Source of the DNA: an uncultured Pelagibacteraceae bacterium
GTDB taxonomy: Bacteria > Pseudomonadota > Alphaproteobacteria > Pelagibacterales > Pelagibacteraceae
Assembly: GCA_902562205.1 (NCBI GenBank)
Contig: CACESO010000002.1
Coordinates: forward strand, 1 to 64,000
Length of the DNA: 64,000 nucleotides
Reading direction: 5' to 3'
The notes under the pieces were generated by a model. The model saw only the letters and a list, made by a program, of their open reading frames with translations, did no database searches and had not been told where the DNA came from. How positions within the stretch are numbered: the stretch's first letter is position 1; every line of letters begins with the position of its first letter. This document shows positions 9,333 to 17,984 of the stretch, piece by piece. Made by a program: the position numbers and the translations under genes.

Positions 9333-10793
9333 ATGATTATAAAAAACACCTTTTTAAAACTTACAAATATCTCAAAGCTTTCCGGATGTATTGCGTTTTT
9401 TACTAATGAAAAGTCGGAAATCTCTCATTTAAGAAAATATCTAAGTTCTACTGAATATAAAAACCTAAATGTGCTTTTAAAAAATAAGAATAAAAAAAAA
9501 GGTTTATTATCTTTCGATCTTAACCCCAATCAAAAAATAATTCTCATTTCTTTTAAAAAAAACCAGAAACCAAATGAAACAGAAAAAAGCGGAGCTAAGC
9601 TAACTGATCTTTTAAGTAGTGAGGGGGCAAAGCTTATTCACATTATTTCAGATACAATCTCTGTAAGTTTAAAACCAGATGCTATTTACGAATTTTTACA
9701 TGGTATGAGATTAAAGTCATATTCCTTTGACAAGTATAAATCAAAAAAGGAGTCAAATACCCTAAAAGTAAATGTAGCTTCGTCGAAAAAATTTAATAAG
9801 AAAATTTATGATAAATATAGAGCAATCGAATTAGGAGTAAATTATACAAAAGATTTGGTGTCGGAACCTGGAAATATATTGCACCCAGATGAATATGCTA
9901 AAAGGCTAACCCAATTGAAAAAAATTGGTCTTAAAGTTTCTGTTTATAATGAAAAGCAATTAAAAAAAATGGGTTGCAACGCGTTAGTTGGTGTTGGCCA
10001 AGGAAGTGTTAGGGGCTCGTATTTAGTAACTCTTGAATGGAGAGGAAAAAAATCAAATTCAAAACCATTAGCTTTTGTCGGTAAAGGAGTTTGTTTTGAT
10101 ACTGGAGGAATATCTTTAAAGCCAGCAAGGTTTATGGAAGATATGACTTACGATATGGCTGGTTCAGCTGTAGTTGTTGGTCTTATGAAAAATTTAGCTC
10201 TTAGAAAGTCAAAAGTTAATGCTGTTGGAGTTGTCGGATTAGTTGAAAATATGCCAGGAGGGAATGCTCAAAGACCCGGAGATATTGTAAAATCGTATAG
10301 TGGAAAAACAATTGAAGTATTAAATACTGATGCAGAGGGAAGATTAGTTTTGGCAGATGCAATAACTTTTACAGAAAAAAAATTTAAACCTAATTTGATT
10401 ATAGATTTAGCAACACTTACTGGTGCAATAGTGGTTGCGTTGGGATCTGAGTATGCTGGATTATTTTCAAATAACGATAATTTATCTAAGCAGCTTCATG
10501 AAGCTGGCGAAAAAGTTGAAGAAAAAGCTTGGAGACTTCCTTTACACTCTAATTACGATAAACTTATGAATTCTAAAAATGCAGACATGCAGAATATTAA
10601 TTATGTTGGAGGAGCAGGTTCGACTACCGCAGCTCAGTTTTTGCAGAGATTTATTTTAAATAAAACACCTTGGGCTCATTTAGATATTGCAGGAATGGCT
10701 TTTTCAAAATATGCCGGAGCTCTTAATTCGAGTGGAGCAACAGGTTACGGGGTTAGATTGTTAAACAAGTTTATTGAGGATAACTATGAGTAA
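9333..10793 (+). CDS. pepA: Leucyl aminopeptidase (peptidase family M17)
   Basis: Cytosolic two-metal aminopeptidase that removes N-terminal residues from peptides. The catalytic C-terminal domain shows the metal-binding GKGVCFDTGGISLKP segment and the family signature NTDAEGRLVLADA; the N-terminal half is the less conserved macro-like domain. Length 486 is standard. It diverges from lptF, and its last 8 bases overlap the ATG of ndk. In many alphaproteobacteria holC (pol III chi subunit) lies between pepA and ndk; it is absent here. Confidence 0.95.
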   Translation: MIIKNTFLKLTNISKLSGCIAFFTNEKSEISHLRKYLSSTEYKNLNVLLKNKNKKKGLLSFDLNPNQKIILISFKKNQKPNETEKSGAKLTDLLSSEGAKLIHIISDTISVSLKPDAIYEFLHGMRLKSYSFDKYKSKKESNTLKVNVASSKKFNKKIYDKYRAIELGVNYTKDLVSEPGNILHPDEYAKRLTQLKKIGLKVSVYNEKQLKKMGCNALVGVGQGSVRGSYLVTLEWRGKKSNSKPLAFVGKGVCFDTGGISLKPARFMEDMTYDMAGSAVVVGLMKNLALRKSKVNAVGVVGLVENMPGGNAQRPGDIVKSYSGKTIEVLNTDAEGRLVLADAITFTEKKFKPNLIIDLATLTGAIVVALGSEYAGLFSNNDNLSKQLHEAGEKVEEKAWRLPLHSNYDKLMNSKNADMQNINYVGGAGSTTAAQFLQRFILNKTPWAHLDIAGMAFSKYAGALNSSGATGYGVRLLNKFIEDNYE

Positions 10794-11196
10794 AGTTGAA
10801 CAAACTCTTTCATTGATAAAACCTGATGCAGTTGAGAGAAATTTAGAGGAGGAGATAAAACAATTCTTTATTAAATCTGGTTTTAAAATTACTAAACAAA
10901 AAAAAGTAAAATTAGAAAAAAAAGACGCTGAAATTTTTTATAAAGTACATGAAACGAAACCTTTTTATAATGACCTTTGCAACTATCTTTCTTCTGGGCC
11001 CATTGTTGCAATGATACTTGAAAAGATTGATGCAGTTTCTGAAAATCGAAAGGTCATGGGAGCAACTGACCCTACCAAAGCAGATGAAGGAACAATACGA
11101 AAAAAATACGGATTATCAATTGATAAAAATTCAGTCCATGGTTCAGATAGTATTGAAAACGCTAATAAAGAAATTAATTTTTTTTTTAAGACCTAA
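10786..11196 (+). CDS. ndk: Nucleoside-diphosphate kinase
   Basis: Transfers the gamma phosphate between nucleoside di- and triphosphates through a phospho-histidine. The start at ATG 10786 is chosen over an upstream TTG at 10774 because GAGGAT lies at the right distance and the protein then begins MSKVEQTLSLIKPDAV as in the family. Visible: IKPDAV near residue 10, GATDPTKADEGTIR, and the active-site His in NSVHGSDS. It is 136 residues, slightly under the usual 140. It overlaps pepA at the start and purN convergently at the end. Confidence 0.95.
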   Translation: MSKVEQTLSLIKPDAVERNLEEEIKQFFIKSGFKITKQKKVKLEKKDAEIFYKVHETKPFYNDLCNYLSSGPIVAMILEKIDAVSENRKVMGATDPTKADEGTIRKKYGLSIDKNSVHGSDSIENANKEINFFFKT

Positions 11197-11755
11197 TTAG
11201 TTTTTCTAAAACTAAAGGATAAAGTTTATTCTCCTCTTTAAGAACCCTTTTTTCCAATTTTTTTAAACTATCTTTTTTTAAAATCTTTACCTTCTTTTTT
11301 GCAATAATCTTACCAGAGTCTAATTTTTTATTTACAAAATGTATTGTGCATCCTGAAAATTTTTCTTTAGCTTTTAAGGCTCTTTGGTGTGTGTTAAGTC
11401 CTTTGTACTTTGGTAATAAAGATGGATGAATATTAATTATTTTATTTTTAAAAAAATTAAGAAAATATGGGCTTAAAATTTTCATAAACCCTGCTAAACA
11501 AATAAACCTAATATTTTTATTAATGAGAATTTTTGCTAATTTTTTTTGCTCAGCTTTTAAAAATGATTGAGAAATAATTTTAGTAAAAATCTTATTTTTT
11601 TTTGCAATTTTTAATCCAGTAGCATCCTTTTTATTGCTTATTACATATGCAATTTTATAATTACAACTTTTCTTCTTTGATCTTAAAATTAAAGCTTGAA
11701 GATTTGTTCCTCTTCCAGAGATAAATACTGCAATGTTAGCCTTTTCTGTGATCAC
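11186..11755 (-). CDS. purN: Phosphoribosylglycinamide formyltransferase
   Basis: Third step of de novo purine synthesis: transfer of the formyl group from 10-formyl-THF to GAR. The 189 residues contain the ribose-phosphate loop FISGRGTNLQALI (about 11-23) and the active-site region NIHPSLLPKYKG with the catalytic His. The later conserved Asp lies in the KLDSGKII region. It follows purM with a single base between them, the usual purM-purN pair. Its 3' end overlaps ndk by 11 bases. Confidence 0.95.
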   Translation of the reverse strand: MITEKANIAVFISGRGTNLQALILRSKKKSCNYKIAYVISNKKDATGLKIAKKNKIFTKIISQSFLKAEQKKLAKILINKNIRFICLAGFMKILSPYFLNFFKNKIINIHPSLLPKYKGLNTHQRALKAKEKFSGCTIHFVNKKLDSGKIIAKKKVKILKKDSLKKLEKRVLKEENKLYPLVLEKLIRS

Positions 11756-11756
11756 A

Positions 11757-12782
11757 TTACCAACGTATATTGTTAGTATATTTTACCTTGCTTTTATTTT
11801 TAATGATTTCTCCAATTATGTAGGGACGGTATTGCTTAGGAAAAAACTTTAAAATTTTATGAAAATTATTTTTTTTAATGATCAAACAAAAACCTACACC
11901 ACAATTAAAAGTTTTGAGCATTTCTTTTTGAGAAACACCATTTTTGTTGATCCATCTAAAAATCTTATAAGTTTTTATTTTGTCTAAATCTATTCTTGCA
12001 CAAAGATTTTTTGGTATTACTCTTTCAATATTATCGCCAATACCTCCACCTGTTATATTTGCACATCCATTAACTAATTTTCTATTTAGCAAATTCGTAA
12101 TTTCTTTTACGTAAATTTTAGTAGGTTTTAATATTTCATTCCGCAAAAATTTATTTTTTTTAATATTAACTTTCTTTTTTTTTAAAACTTCTCTTAATAG
12201 GGAATATCCATTTGAATGGAGTCCACTTGAAGGTATTGCTAAGATCAAATTTTTTTCTTTTATCTTTTCCTTCGTTAACACATTATTCTTTTTTACAAGT
12301 CCTACAGAAAATCCAGCTAAATCGAATTTGTTTTTAGAGTAGGTTCCTGGCATTTCAGCCGTTTCTCCACCCACTAATTGACAGTCACTCATTTTACAGC
12401 CTTGATGTATACCTTTAATAATATTTTTTAATTTTGTTAAATTTATTTTATCAATTGAAATGTAATCTAAGAAAAAAAGTGGTTTTGCTCCAAGTACCAA
12501 GATATCATTTACACACATTGCAACTAAATCTATTCCAATTGTATTAAACTTATTTAGAATATTTGCTATTTCAAGTTTAGTTCCAACACCATCAGTACTA
12601 CTTACCAATAAAGGATTGTTGAATTTTTTTGGAATTTCATTTATTGAACCAAAACTTCCTATATTTTTAAATTTTTTTTTTGAATTTCCTTTTTTTGTTA
12701 ATTTAGATATATATTTAATGAATTGATTAGATGCATTTATGTTTACTCCGCTTTTTTGATATGTAAATTTATATTTTTTCAT
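11757..12782 (-). CDS. purM: Phosphoribosylformylglycinamidine cyclo-ligase
   Basis: AIR synthetase, fifth step of purine synthesis, ATP-dependent ring closure of FGAM. Visible motifs of the PurM fold: STDGVGTKLEIA, VGGETAEMPGTYS and the C-terminal NCGVGFCLI. The 341 residues match the family. Its ATG is only 8 bases from the ATG of the divergent DUF2066 gene, so its promoter must lie inside that gene. It is probably co-transcribed with purN. Confidence 0.95.
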   Translation of the reverse strand: MKKYKFTYQKSGVNINASNQFIKYISKLTKKGNSKKKFKNIGSFGSINEIPKKFNNPLLVSSTDGVGTKLEIANILNKFNTIGIDLVAMCVNDILVLGAKPLFFLDYISIDKINLTKLKNIIKGIHQGCKMSDCQLVGGETAEMPGTYSKNKFDLAGFSVGLVKKNNVLTKEKIKEKNLILAIPSSGLHSNGYSLLREVLKKKKVNIKKNKFLRNEILKPTKIYVKEITNLLNRKLVNGCANITGGGIGDNIERVIPKNLCARIDLDKIKTYKIFRWINKNGVSQKEMLKTFNCGVGFCLIIKKNNFHKILKFFPKQYRPYIIGEIIKNKSKVKYTNNIRW

Positions 12783-12790
12783 AATTTAAA

Positions 12791-13867
12791 ATGTTTTTAA
12801 AAAAAAATTTTTTGAAGTCCTCATCTTATATAGTTTTTACTATATTTGTAATATTTTTTATTTGTTTTATTCACACCAATACTTTTGGTAAAATTTTCAA
12901 AATTCAAAACATAGAAATTGAAGAGCCTTTTAACTCTAATTTTAATAAGGAAAAAGTTATCAACAAAGCATTTGATGAAGCCTTTGATATTCTTTTGAAT
13001 AGCTTAATAACCTCTAATGATAAAAATAAAATTAAAAATACACAATTAAAAGATATTAAATATCTTATTGATTCTTTCACTATTACAAATGAGCAATTCC
13101 TAAATAAAAATTATCAAGCAAATTTTGAGGTAAATTTTGATAAGCCTAAAATTTTAAATTTTTTTGAAAAGAAAAATATATTTCCATCAATGTATAAAAA
13201 AAAAGAATTTCTGACCTTGCTTATTCTTATAGACAATGATGAAGACAAAGTTTTTTTATTTGATAGAAATCCCTTCTATAGAAAATGGAATGATGATACA
13301 AAAAACTTTTCCCAAATTAATTATGTATTACATGAAGAAGACATTCTCGATCTAAAGTTTATTAATGAAAATAAAGATATAATTGAAAATTTTAAATTTG
13401 ACCAAATTGTAAAAAAATATGATACAGAGGATTACATAGTTGTAATATATTTTAAGAACAAAAATAATCTAAGGGTACTTTCAAAAATGTTTTATGAAGG
13501 TAAAGTAAAAATTTCAAATCAAAGTTATAAAAAAGTTGATATTTCGGATGATTTACAACTATTAAATATTATAGAAAGTACCAAGATTTTTTTTGAGGAT
13601 ATTTGGAAACAAAATAACCAAATCAATACTTCAATCAAACTTCCAATAAATATTTCTGTTAATTCAAAAAAAGTTAAACAAATTCAATTAATTGAAAATT
13701 ATTTAGCACAGCTTGATTTGGTTTCAAACTTTTATGTAACAAGTTTTAATAATAATAATACGATTTATAAAATAATTTTTAATGGTAATCCAAATCAATT
13801 TTTAAACTTAATGAAAGAGAAAGATATCGGAATAGATACAAATCAAGAAATATGGAAAGTAAGATAA
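12791..13867 (+). CDS. DUF2066-type exported protein
   Basis: Function unknown. The protein starts with a lysine-rich stretch and one strong hydrophobic segment (about residues 14-32), fitting a signal peptide or N-terminal anchor, followed by a ~320-residue soluble domain that I assign to DUF2066 by its place and general layout. In alphaproteobacteria DUF2066 genes commonly sit between purMN and hda, as here. Its last 16 bases overlap hda. The start faces the purM start across only 8 bases. The DUF assignment is tentative. Confidence 0.72.
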   Translation: MFLKKNFLKSSSYIVFTIFVIFFICFIHTNTFGKIFKIQNIEIEEPFNSNFNKEKVINKAFDEAFDILLNSLITSNDKNKIKNTQLKDIKYLIDSFTITNEQFLNKNYQANFEVNFDKPKILNFFEKKNIFPSMYKKKEFLTLLILIDNDEDKVFLFDRNPFYRKWNDDTKNFSQINYVLHEEDILDLKFINENKDIIENFKFDQIVKKYDTEDYIVVIYFKNKNNLRVLSKMFYEGKVKISNQSYKKVDISDDLQLLNIIESTKIFFEDIWKQNNQINTSIKLPINISVNSKKVKQIQLIENYLAQLDLVSNFYVTSFNNNNTIYKIIFNGNPNQFLNLMKEKDIGIDTNQEIWKVR

Positions 13868-14532
13868 GAGATTTAAGGCAAGAAATATTCAAGTTTGAGC
13901 AATTATCAAATTTTGATAAAAATGATTTTTTCGTTAGTGAATGTAACTATTTTGCATTTAATTTAATCAAAAGCTGGCCTAATTGGGAAAAAAAAATATT
14001 AAATGTTTATGGTGAACGTAAATCAGGCAAGTCTCATTTATCAGAAATTTTTTTAGAAAACAAAAATAGTATCAAGTTTGAATTTAAAGAAATGAATGAA
14101 AAAATATTCGATAAAATTAAAGGATATCAAAATATTGTAATTGAAGATTTTAATGAAAGATGCGATGAGGAAACAACTTATTCTTTAATAGATATAATCG
14201 AAAAGGAGAACAAATATTTATTAATAACATCTGTAAAAGCTTTGAATGAGATGGAGACAAGACTTAAGGATTTAAATTCAAGGTTTAAAAATATACTTAC
14301 AGCCAAAATCGATAAACCAGACGATGAACTAATTTATGCACTTATAGTTAAAAATTTTTCAGATAGTCAAATAATTTTAGATAAAAAACTAATAAATTTT
14401 ATTTGTAAAAGAATAGCTAGATCTTACAATAAAATATCGGAATTTATATGTACAATTGACGAAATTAGTTTAAAAAAAAAAAAACCTATAAATTTAAAAA
14501 TAATTAAAGAAATTTTAGGAGTATCAAATTGA
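13852..14532 (+). CDS. hda: DnaA-like regulatory ATPase (Hda/HdaA family)
   Basis: Short DnaA homologue consisting mainly of the AAA+ domain, without the DnaA DNA-binding domain. In alphaproteobacteria such as Caulobacter, HdaA promotes ATP hydrolysis by DnaA to stop re-initiation of replication. Visible: Walker A-like GERKSGKSHL (about residues 44-53), Walker B-like NIVIEDF, and a sensor-2/lid region at the C-terminus. At 226 residues it fits Hda. It overlaps the DUF2066 gene by 16 bases and aspS by 4. A bacterial clamp-binding motif (QxxL/F type) may lie at the N-terminus, not proven. Confidence 0.8.
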   Translation: MESKIRDLRQEIFKFEQLSNFDKNDFFVSECNYFAFNLIKSWPNWEKKILNVYGERKSGKSHLSEIFLENKNSIKFEFKEMNEKIFDKIKGYQNIVIEDFNERCDEETTYSLIDIIEKENKYLLITSVKALNEMETRLKDLNSRFKNILTAKIDKPDDELIYALIVKNFSDSQIILDKKLINFICKRIARSYNKISEFICTIDEISLKKKKPINLKIIKEILGVSN

Positions 14533-16316
14533 ATAAATTTAGAACACATACTTGTGGTGAACTCACAAAAAAATTTACTAAAAAGGACGTAATATTATCT
14601 GGCTGGATAAATAAAAAAAGAGATCATGGAAATCTTCTTTTCATTGATCTAAGAGATCATTATGGGATAACACAATGTGTAATTGATAAAGAAAATAAAT
14701 TTTTTAAAGAATTGGAAAAGCTTCAACTTGAAACAGTTATTAAAATAAATGGAAAAGTTATAGAAAGAACCAAAGAGACAATTAATAAAGATCTTTCAAC
14801 AGGTGAGATCGAAGTTTCTATTGACAACTTCAAAATTGTTGGAAAAACAAAAGAGTTGCCCCTCCCAGTATTTAGTGATCAAGAATATTCTGAGGAGATA
14901 AGACTTAAGTACAGATTCTTAGATTTAAGAAGAAAACAAATTCATAATAATATTATCTTAAGATCAAAAGTAATCTCCTTTATTAGAAAAGAAATGGAGA
15001 AGATGGGTTTTTTAGAGTTTCAAACTCCCATATTAACTTCATCAAGCCCTGAGGGAGCAAGAGACTTTCTTGTTCCAAGTAGATTAAATCCTGGAAAATT
15101 TTACGCTTTGCCCCAAGCACCGCAACAATTTAAACAACTAATAATGATTTCAGGATTTGATAAATATTTTCAAATTGCGCCTTGCTTCAGAGACGAGGAT
15201 GCAAGAGCAGACAGAAGTCCTGGGGAATTTTACCAATTGGATATAGAGATGTCATTTGTTGAACAAGAAGATGTTTTTTCAGTAATTGAAAATTTGTTTC
15301 TAAAATTGTTTAAGGAATTCTCAAACAAAAAATTAGCAAGTGAAAAGTTTCCTAGAATAAAATATTCAGAAGCTATTGAAAAATATGGAACAGATAAACC
15401 TGATCTTAGAAATCCCCTGATTATTTCGAATATTTCAGAAATTTTTAGCAGGGGGGACGTTAAATTTGATATTTTTAAAAGAGAGGTTTCAAAAGGAAAA
15501 GTTGTAAAAGCAATCATTACAAAGAATACGAAAGATAAACCAAGAAGTTTTTTTGACAACATTGATAATTGGGCTAAGAAAGAAGGTTCAGGTGGTTTAG
15601 CATATTTCACGTTTATTGAAGAAAATAATAAAATTGTAGGCAAAGGTCCTGTTGGAAAGTTTTTTTCTTCAGAAGCCTGTGAAAAAATTTTAGAATTAAC
15701 TGACTCTAAAATTGGTGACAGTATTTTCATGTCATGTGGACAAAAACAAGATGTTGAAAAAATTCTTTCTTTAGCAAGAAATAAGATTGCTGAGGATTTG
15801 AACTTAATATCTAATGATATTTTTTCATTTTGTTGGATAATTGATTATCCTATGTATGAATTAGATGAAAAGACAAAAAAAATTAAATTTAGTCATAATC
15901 CTTTTTCAATGCCACAAGGGGATATAAAAGAAATTGATTTTTCTAAGCCATTAGATATGAAAGCATACCAATATGATATTGTTTGTAATGGAATAGAGTT
16001 ATCCTCTGGCGCCATTAGAAATCATATTCCAGAATTAATGTATAAACTTTTTGAAATAGCTGGATACAAAAAAAAAGACGTAGATAGCAAGTTTAGTGGA
16101 ATGATAAATGCACTAAGTTATGGCGCACCTCCGCACGGTGGAATAGCCCCAGGAATTGACAGAATAGTAATGTTACTTGCAAATGAGGTCAATATCAGGG
16201 AGGTTACAATGTTCCCAATGAACCAGAACGCTCAAGATTTAATGATGATGGCACCATCTGAGGTCAACGAAGATCAATTAAAAGAACTTCAGCTTTCAAT
16301 TACCAAAAAAAAGTAA
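14529..16316 (+). CDS. aspS: Aspartyl-tRNA synthetase
   Basis: Class II synthetase charging tRNA-Asp, possibly also tRNA-Asn if the organism uses GatCAB. It starts with TTG overlapping the hda stop (TTGA); the protein then begins right at the conserved RTHTCGEL and no ATG lies close. Domains in order: OB-fold anticodon domain (about 1-105), class II core with motif 2 FRDEDARADRSPGEFYQLD (about 220-238), bacterial GAD insertion (about 290-410), and motif 3 GIAPGIDRIVML near 545. At 595 residues it is a full-length bacterial-type enzyme. Confidence 0.96.
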   Translation: MNKFRTHTCGELTKKFTKKDVILSGWINKKRDHGNLLFIDLRDHYGITQCVIDKENKFFKELEKLQLETVIKINGKVIERTKETINKDLSTGEIEVSIDNFKIVGKTKELPLPVFSDQEYSEEIRLKYRFLDLRRKQIHNNIILRSKVISFIRKEMEKMGFLEFQTPILTSSSPEGARDFLVPSRLNPGKFYALPQAPQQFKQLIMISGFDKYFQIAPCFRDEDARADRSPGEFYQLDIEMSFVEQEDVFSVIENLFLKLFKEFSNKKLASEKFPRIKYSEAIEKYGTDKPDLRNPLIISNISEIFSRGDVKFDIFKREVSKGKVVKAIITKNTKDKPRSFFDNIDNWAKKEGSGGLAYFTFIEENNKIVGKGPVGKFFSSEACEKILELTDSKIGDSIFMSCGQKQDVEKILSLARNKIAEDLNLISNDIFSFCWIIDYPMYELDEKTKKIKFSHNPFSMPQGDIKEIDFSKPLDMKAYQYDIVCNGIELSSGAIRNHIPELMYKLFEIAGYKKKDVDSKFSGMINALSYGAPPHGGIAPGIDRIVMLLANEVNIREVTMFPMNQNAQDLMMMAPSEVNEDQLKELQLSITKKK

Positions 16317-17147
16317 TTACTTTTTTCCTTTAAGATTTATTCTGATATCAGATAAGTCAATAAGTTTTCTTTTATAATCGTTTCTTACAAAACCCTTACT
16401 AGTAATATCTTTTACAATTTTTATTAGCTCGTTATTTTCATCATTCATAGCGCCTGTATTTTTTTCATCCGTCTTGTCTGATTTTCCAATTGACGGAGTG
16501 TGAGCAAGATCTTCTCTATTTAAGTATGAAATAGCAAGTTCTCTAAAAATATAATCCAAAATAGATGAGGCAGAAAGAATTCTGTCATTGCCGTAAACTT
16601 TCCCTGATGGTTCAAATTTTGTATCTACATAAGCACTGACAAATTCGTCTAATGGAACTCCATACTGCAAACCCAAAGATATAGCTATTGCAAAATTGTT
16701 CATTAGAGCTTTGACTAGCTCACCTTCTTTACTAGTATCGATAAAAATTTCACCAATCTTTCCGTCCTCATATTCACCTGTATGTAAATAAACCTTGTGA
16801 TCTCCTATGGTAGCTTTTTGAATATAACCTTTTCTTCTGTCTGGCATGCTAAATCTTTTATTAACCGACTCATTCAGATTTTTAACAAAAGTATTATTCA
16901 TATTTTTATTATCATCAATTTTGTTTACTTTCTTGATTTGTTTTTCTTTATCACTGAGATTATCTACTGTTTTAAGATTCTTATCTAAATTCTTGGTTTT
17001 TCGATTATCAATTTTCATGTCTAATATTTCAAATTTTCCATCTTCCTTTTTTTCAAGATTTTCTAACTCTTTTTCATCTATTTTATCTAGGTAGTGACTG
17101 ACTTTAAAAGTGCAGGTATAAAAGGTTTCAACGAGATATTTTGCCAT
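16317..17147 (-). CDS. Stand-alone protein like the C-terminal (TSCPD-type) region of class II ribonucleotide reductase
   Basis: The central part (about residues 105-215) closely resembles the region after the catalytic domain in adenosylcobalamin-dependent ribonucleotide reductase Nrd[30 protein letters not shown], then the helix [20 protein letters not shown] and [14 protein letters not shown]. No catalytic reductase barrel is present, and none lies next to it. The first ~55 residues form another conserved-looking block with [13 protein letters not shown], joined by a charged, probably disordered linker. Its role is unknown; a split or regulatory NrdJ partner is one reading. It ends at base 16317, next to the aspS stop. 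Confidence 0.7.
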   Translation of the reverse strand: MAKYLVETFYTCTFKVSHYLDKIDEKELENLEKKEDGKFEILDMKIDNRKTKNLDKNLKTVDNLSDKEKQIKKVNKIDDNKNMNNTFVKNLNESVNKRFSMPDRRKGYIQKATIGDHKVYLHTGEYEDGKIGEIFIDTSKEGELVKALMNNFAIAISLGLQYGVPLDEFVSAYVDTKFEPSGKVYGNDRILSASSILDYIFRELAISYLNREDLAHTPSIGKSDKTDEKNTGAMNDENNELIKIVKDITSKGFVRNDYKRKLIDLSDIRINLKGKK

Positions 17148-17260
17148 AATAATAATTTCCCTATTTATTTTGAGTCTTAGAAATACTATTGTATATACAA
17201 AATTAATTTTTAGTCTAATTTATTTTTTACAATTTAAAATTGAAAAAAAACTAATTTTTT

Positions 17261-17617
17261 ATGTTGACTCTATTTAAACAAATTTTCACTTGGTGGAATC
17301 ACCAAACTCTAGGCACAAGACTTCACACTTTTTTCAAAGGAAAATTTGTTGGCAAAGATGAAAATGGTAACAAATACTATGAGAGTAAAAATGGACGAAG
17401 ATGGGTTATATATAATGGAGAAGTAGATTCAACAAAAATACCAAATGAGTGGTTTTCTTGGATTCATTTTACAAAAAATAAAATTGAAAAAGTCCAAGAT
17501 CAAAAAAAATTCCCTTGGCAAAAGTCCCACAAACCTAATCTTACTGGAACAGACAAAGCCTATCATCCCAAAAAAAGTGAAAATGAAAATAAAAAATACA
17601 AATCTTGGAAAGAGTAA
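17261..17617 (+). CDS. NADH:ubiquinone oxidoreductase accessory subunit NDUFA12 (B17.2)
   Basis: Supernumerary subunit of respiratory complex I, shared by alphaproteobacteria and mitochondria, bound on the peripheral arm. The 118 residues carry the family marks: TWWNHQTLGTRL, FVGKDENGNKYYE, GRRWVIYNGEVDSTKIPNEW and the Trp-rich WFSWIHF. No membrane segment. The next gene (DUF2155) starts inside its last 35 bases, an alphaproteobacterial pair seen near accBC. The gene supports the lineage assignment. Confidence 0.93.
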   Translation: MLTLFKQIFTWWNHQTLGTRLHTFFKGKFVGKDENGNKYYESKNGRRWVIYNGEVDSTKIPNEWFSWIHFTKNKIEKVQDQKKFPWQKSHKPNLTGTDKAYHPKKSENENKKYKSWKE

Positions 17618-17984
17618 AATCTCATTAATTTCAATTTTCTTTTATCTTTTAACGATAAGCACTGTTCAAGCTGATGATCTTGATTATTTCGGAAAAAAAA
17701 TTGATATCAAAATTTTAGATAAGCTTAGTTCAAAAAGCAAACTATTAAAGTTAGATATTGGTGAAAATTTTTCTTACAAAAATTTGGAAATCAAAGTATT
17801 GAAATGCAAAAATTCTAAATTTGATGATAATCCAGAAATAACCACTTATTTACAAGTTAAAGATAGTAAAAATTCTAATAACGATGAGGTTTTTGTTTTT
17901 AATGGATGGACTTTTTCATCTAGTCCATCGATCCAAGTTTTTGATCACCCAGTTTATGACTTGTGGATTTTAAAGTGTTATTAA
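17583..17984 (+). CDS. DUF2155 exported protein
   Basis: Function unknown. The start is set at ATG 17583, inside the end of the NDUFA12 gene in another frame, because this places a signal peptide (hydrophobic residues about 12-27, ending near VQADD) at the N-terminus. An open frame reaching back to 17445 is only overlap with NDUFA12. The mature domain ends with the DUF2155 hallmark FNGWTFSSSPSIQVFDHPVYD, with two Cys (KVLKC and the final LKCY). 133 residues. It ends convergently with accC, overlapping by 4 bases. Confidence 0.85.
   Translation: MKIKNTNLGKSKISLISIFFYLLTISTVQADDLDYFGKKIDIKILDKLSSKSKLLKLDIGENFSYKNLEIKVLKCKNSKFDDNPEITTYLQVKDSKNSNNDEVFVFNGWTFSSSPSIQVFDHPVYDLWILKCY

Noticed and set aside
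10774-10785. TTG start for ndk
   Set aside because: GAGGAT is correctly spaced for the ATG at 10786, where the conserved protein begins.
15230-15730. Long antisense open frame inside aspS
   Set aside because: Shadow of a strongly conserved gene; the product is Ser/Phe-rich antisense sequence with no domain.
17189-17200. Perfect palindrome TTGTATATACAA between the NrdJ-tail and NDUFA12 genes
   Set aside because: Low-complexity A+T palindromes of this length are expected by chance in such sequence and no known operator matches.
17445-17582. Long N-terminal extension of the DUF2155 frame
   Set aside because: It overlaps the NDUFA12 coding sequence; the signal peptide is N-terminal only with the start at 17583.
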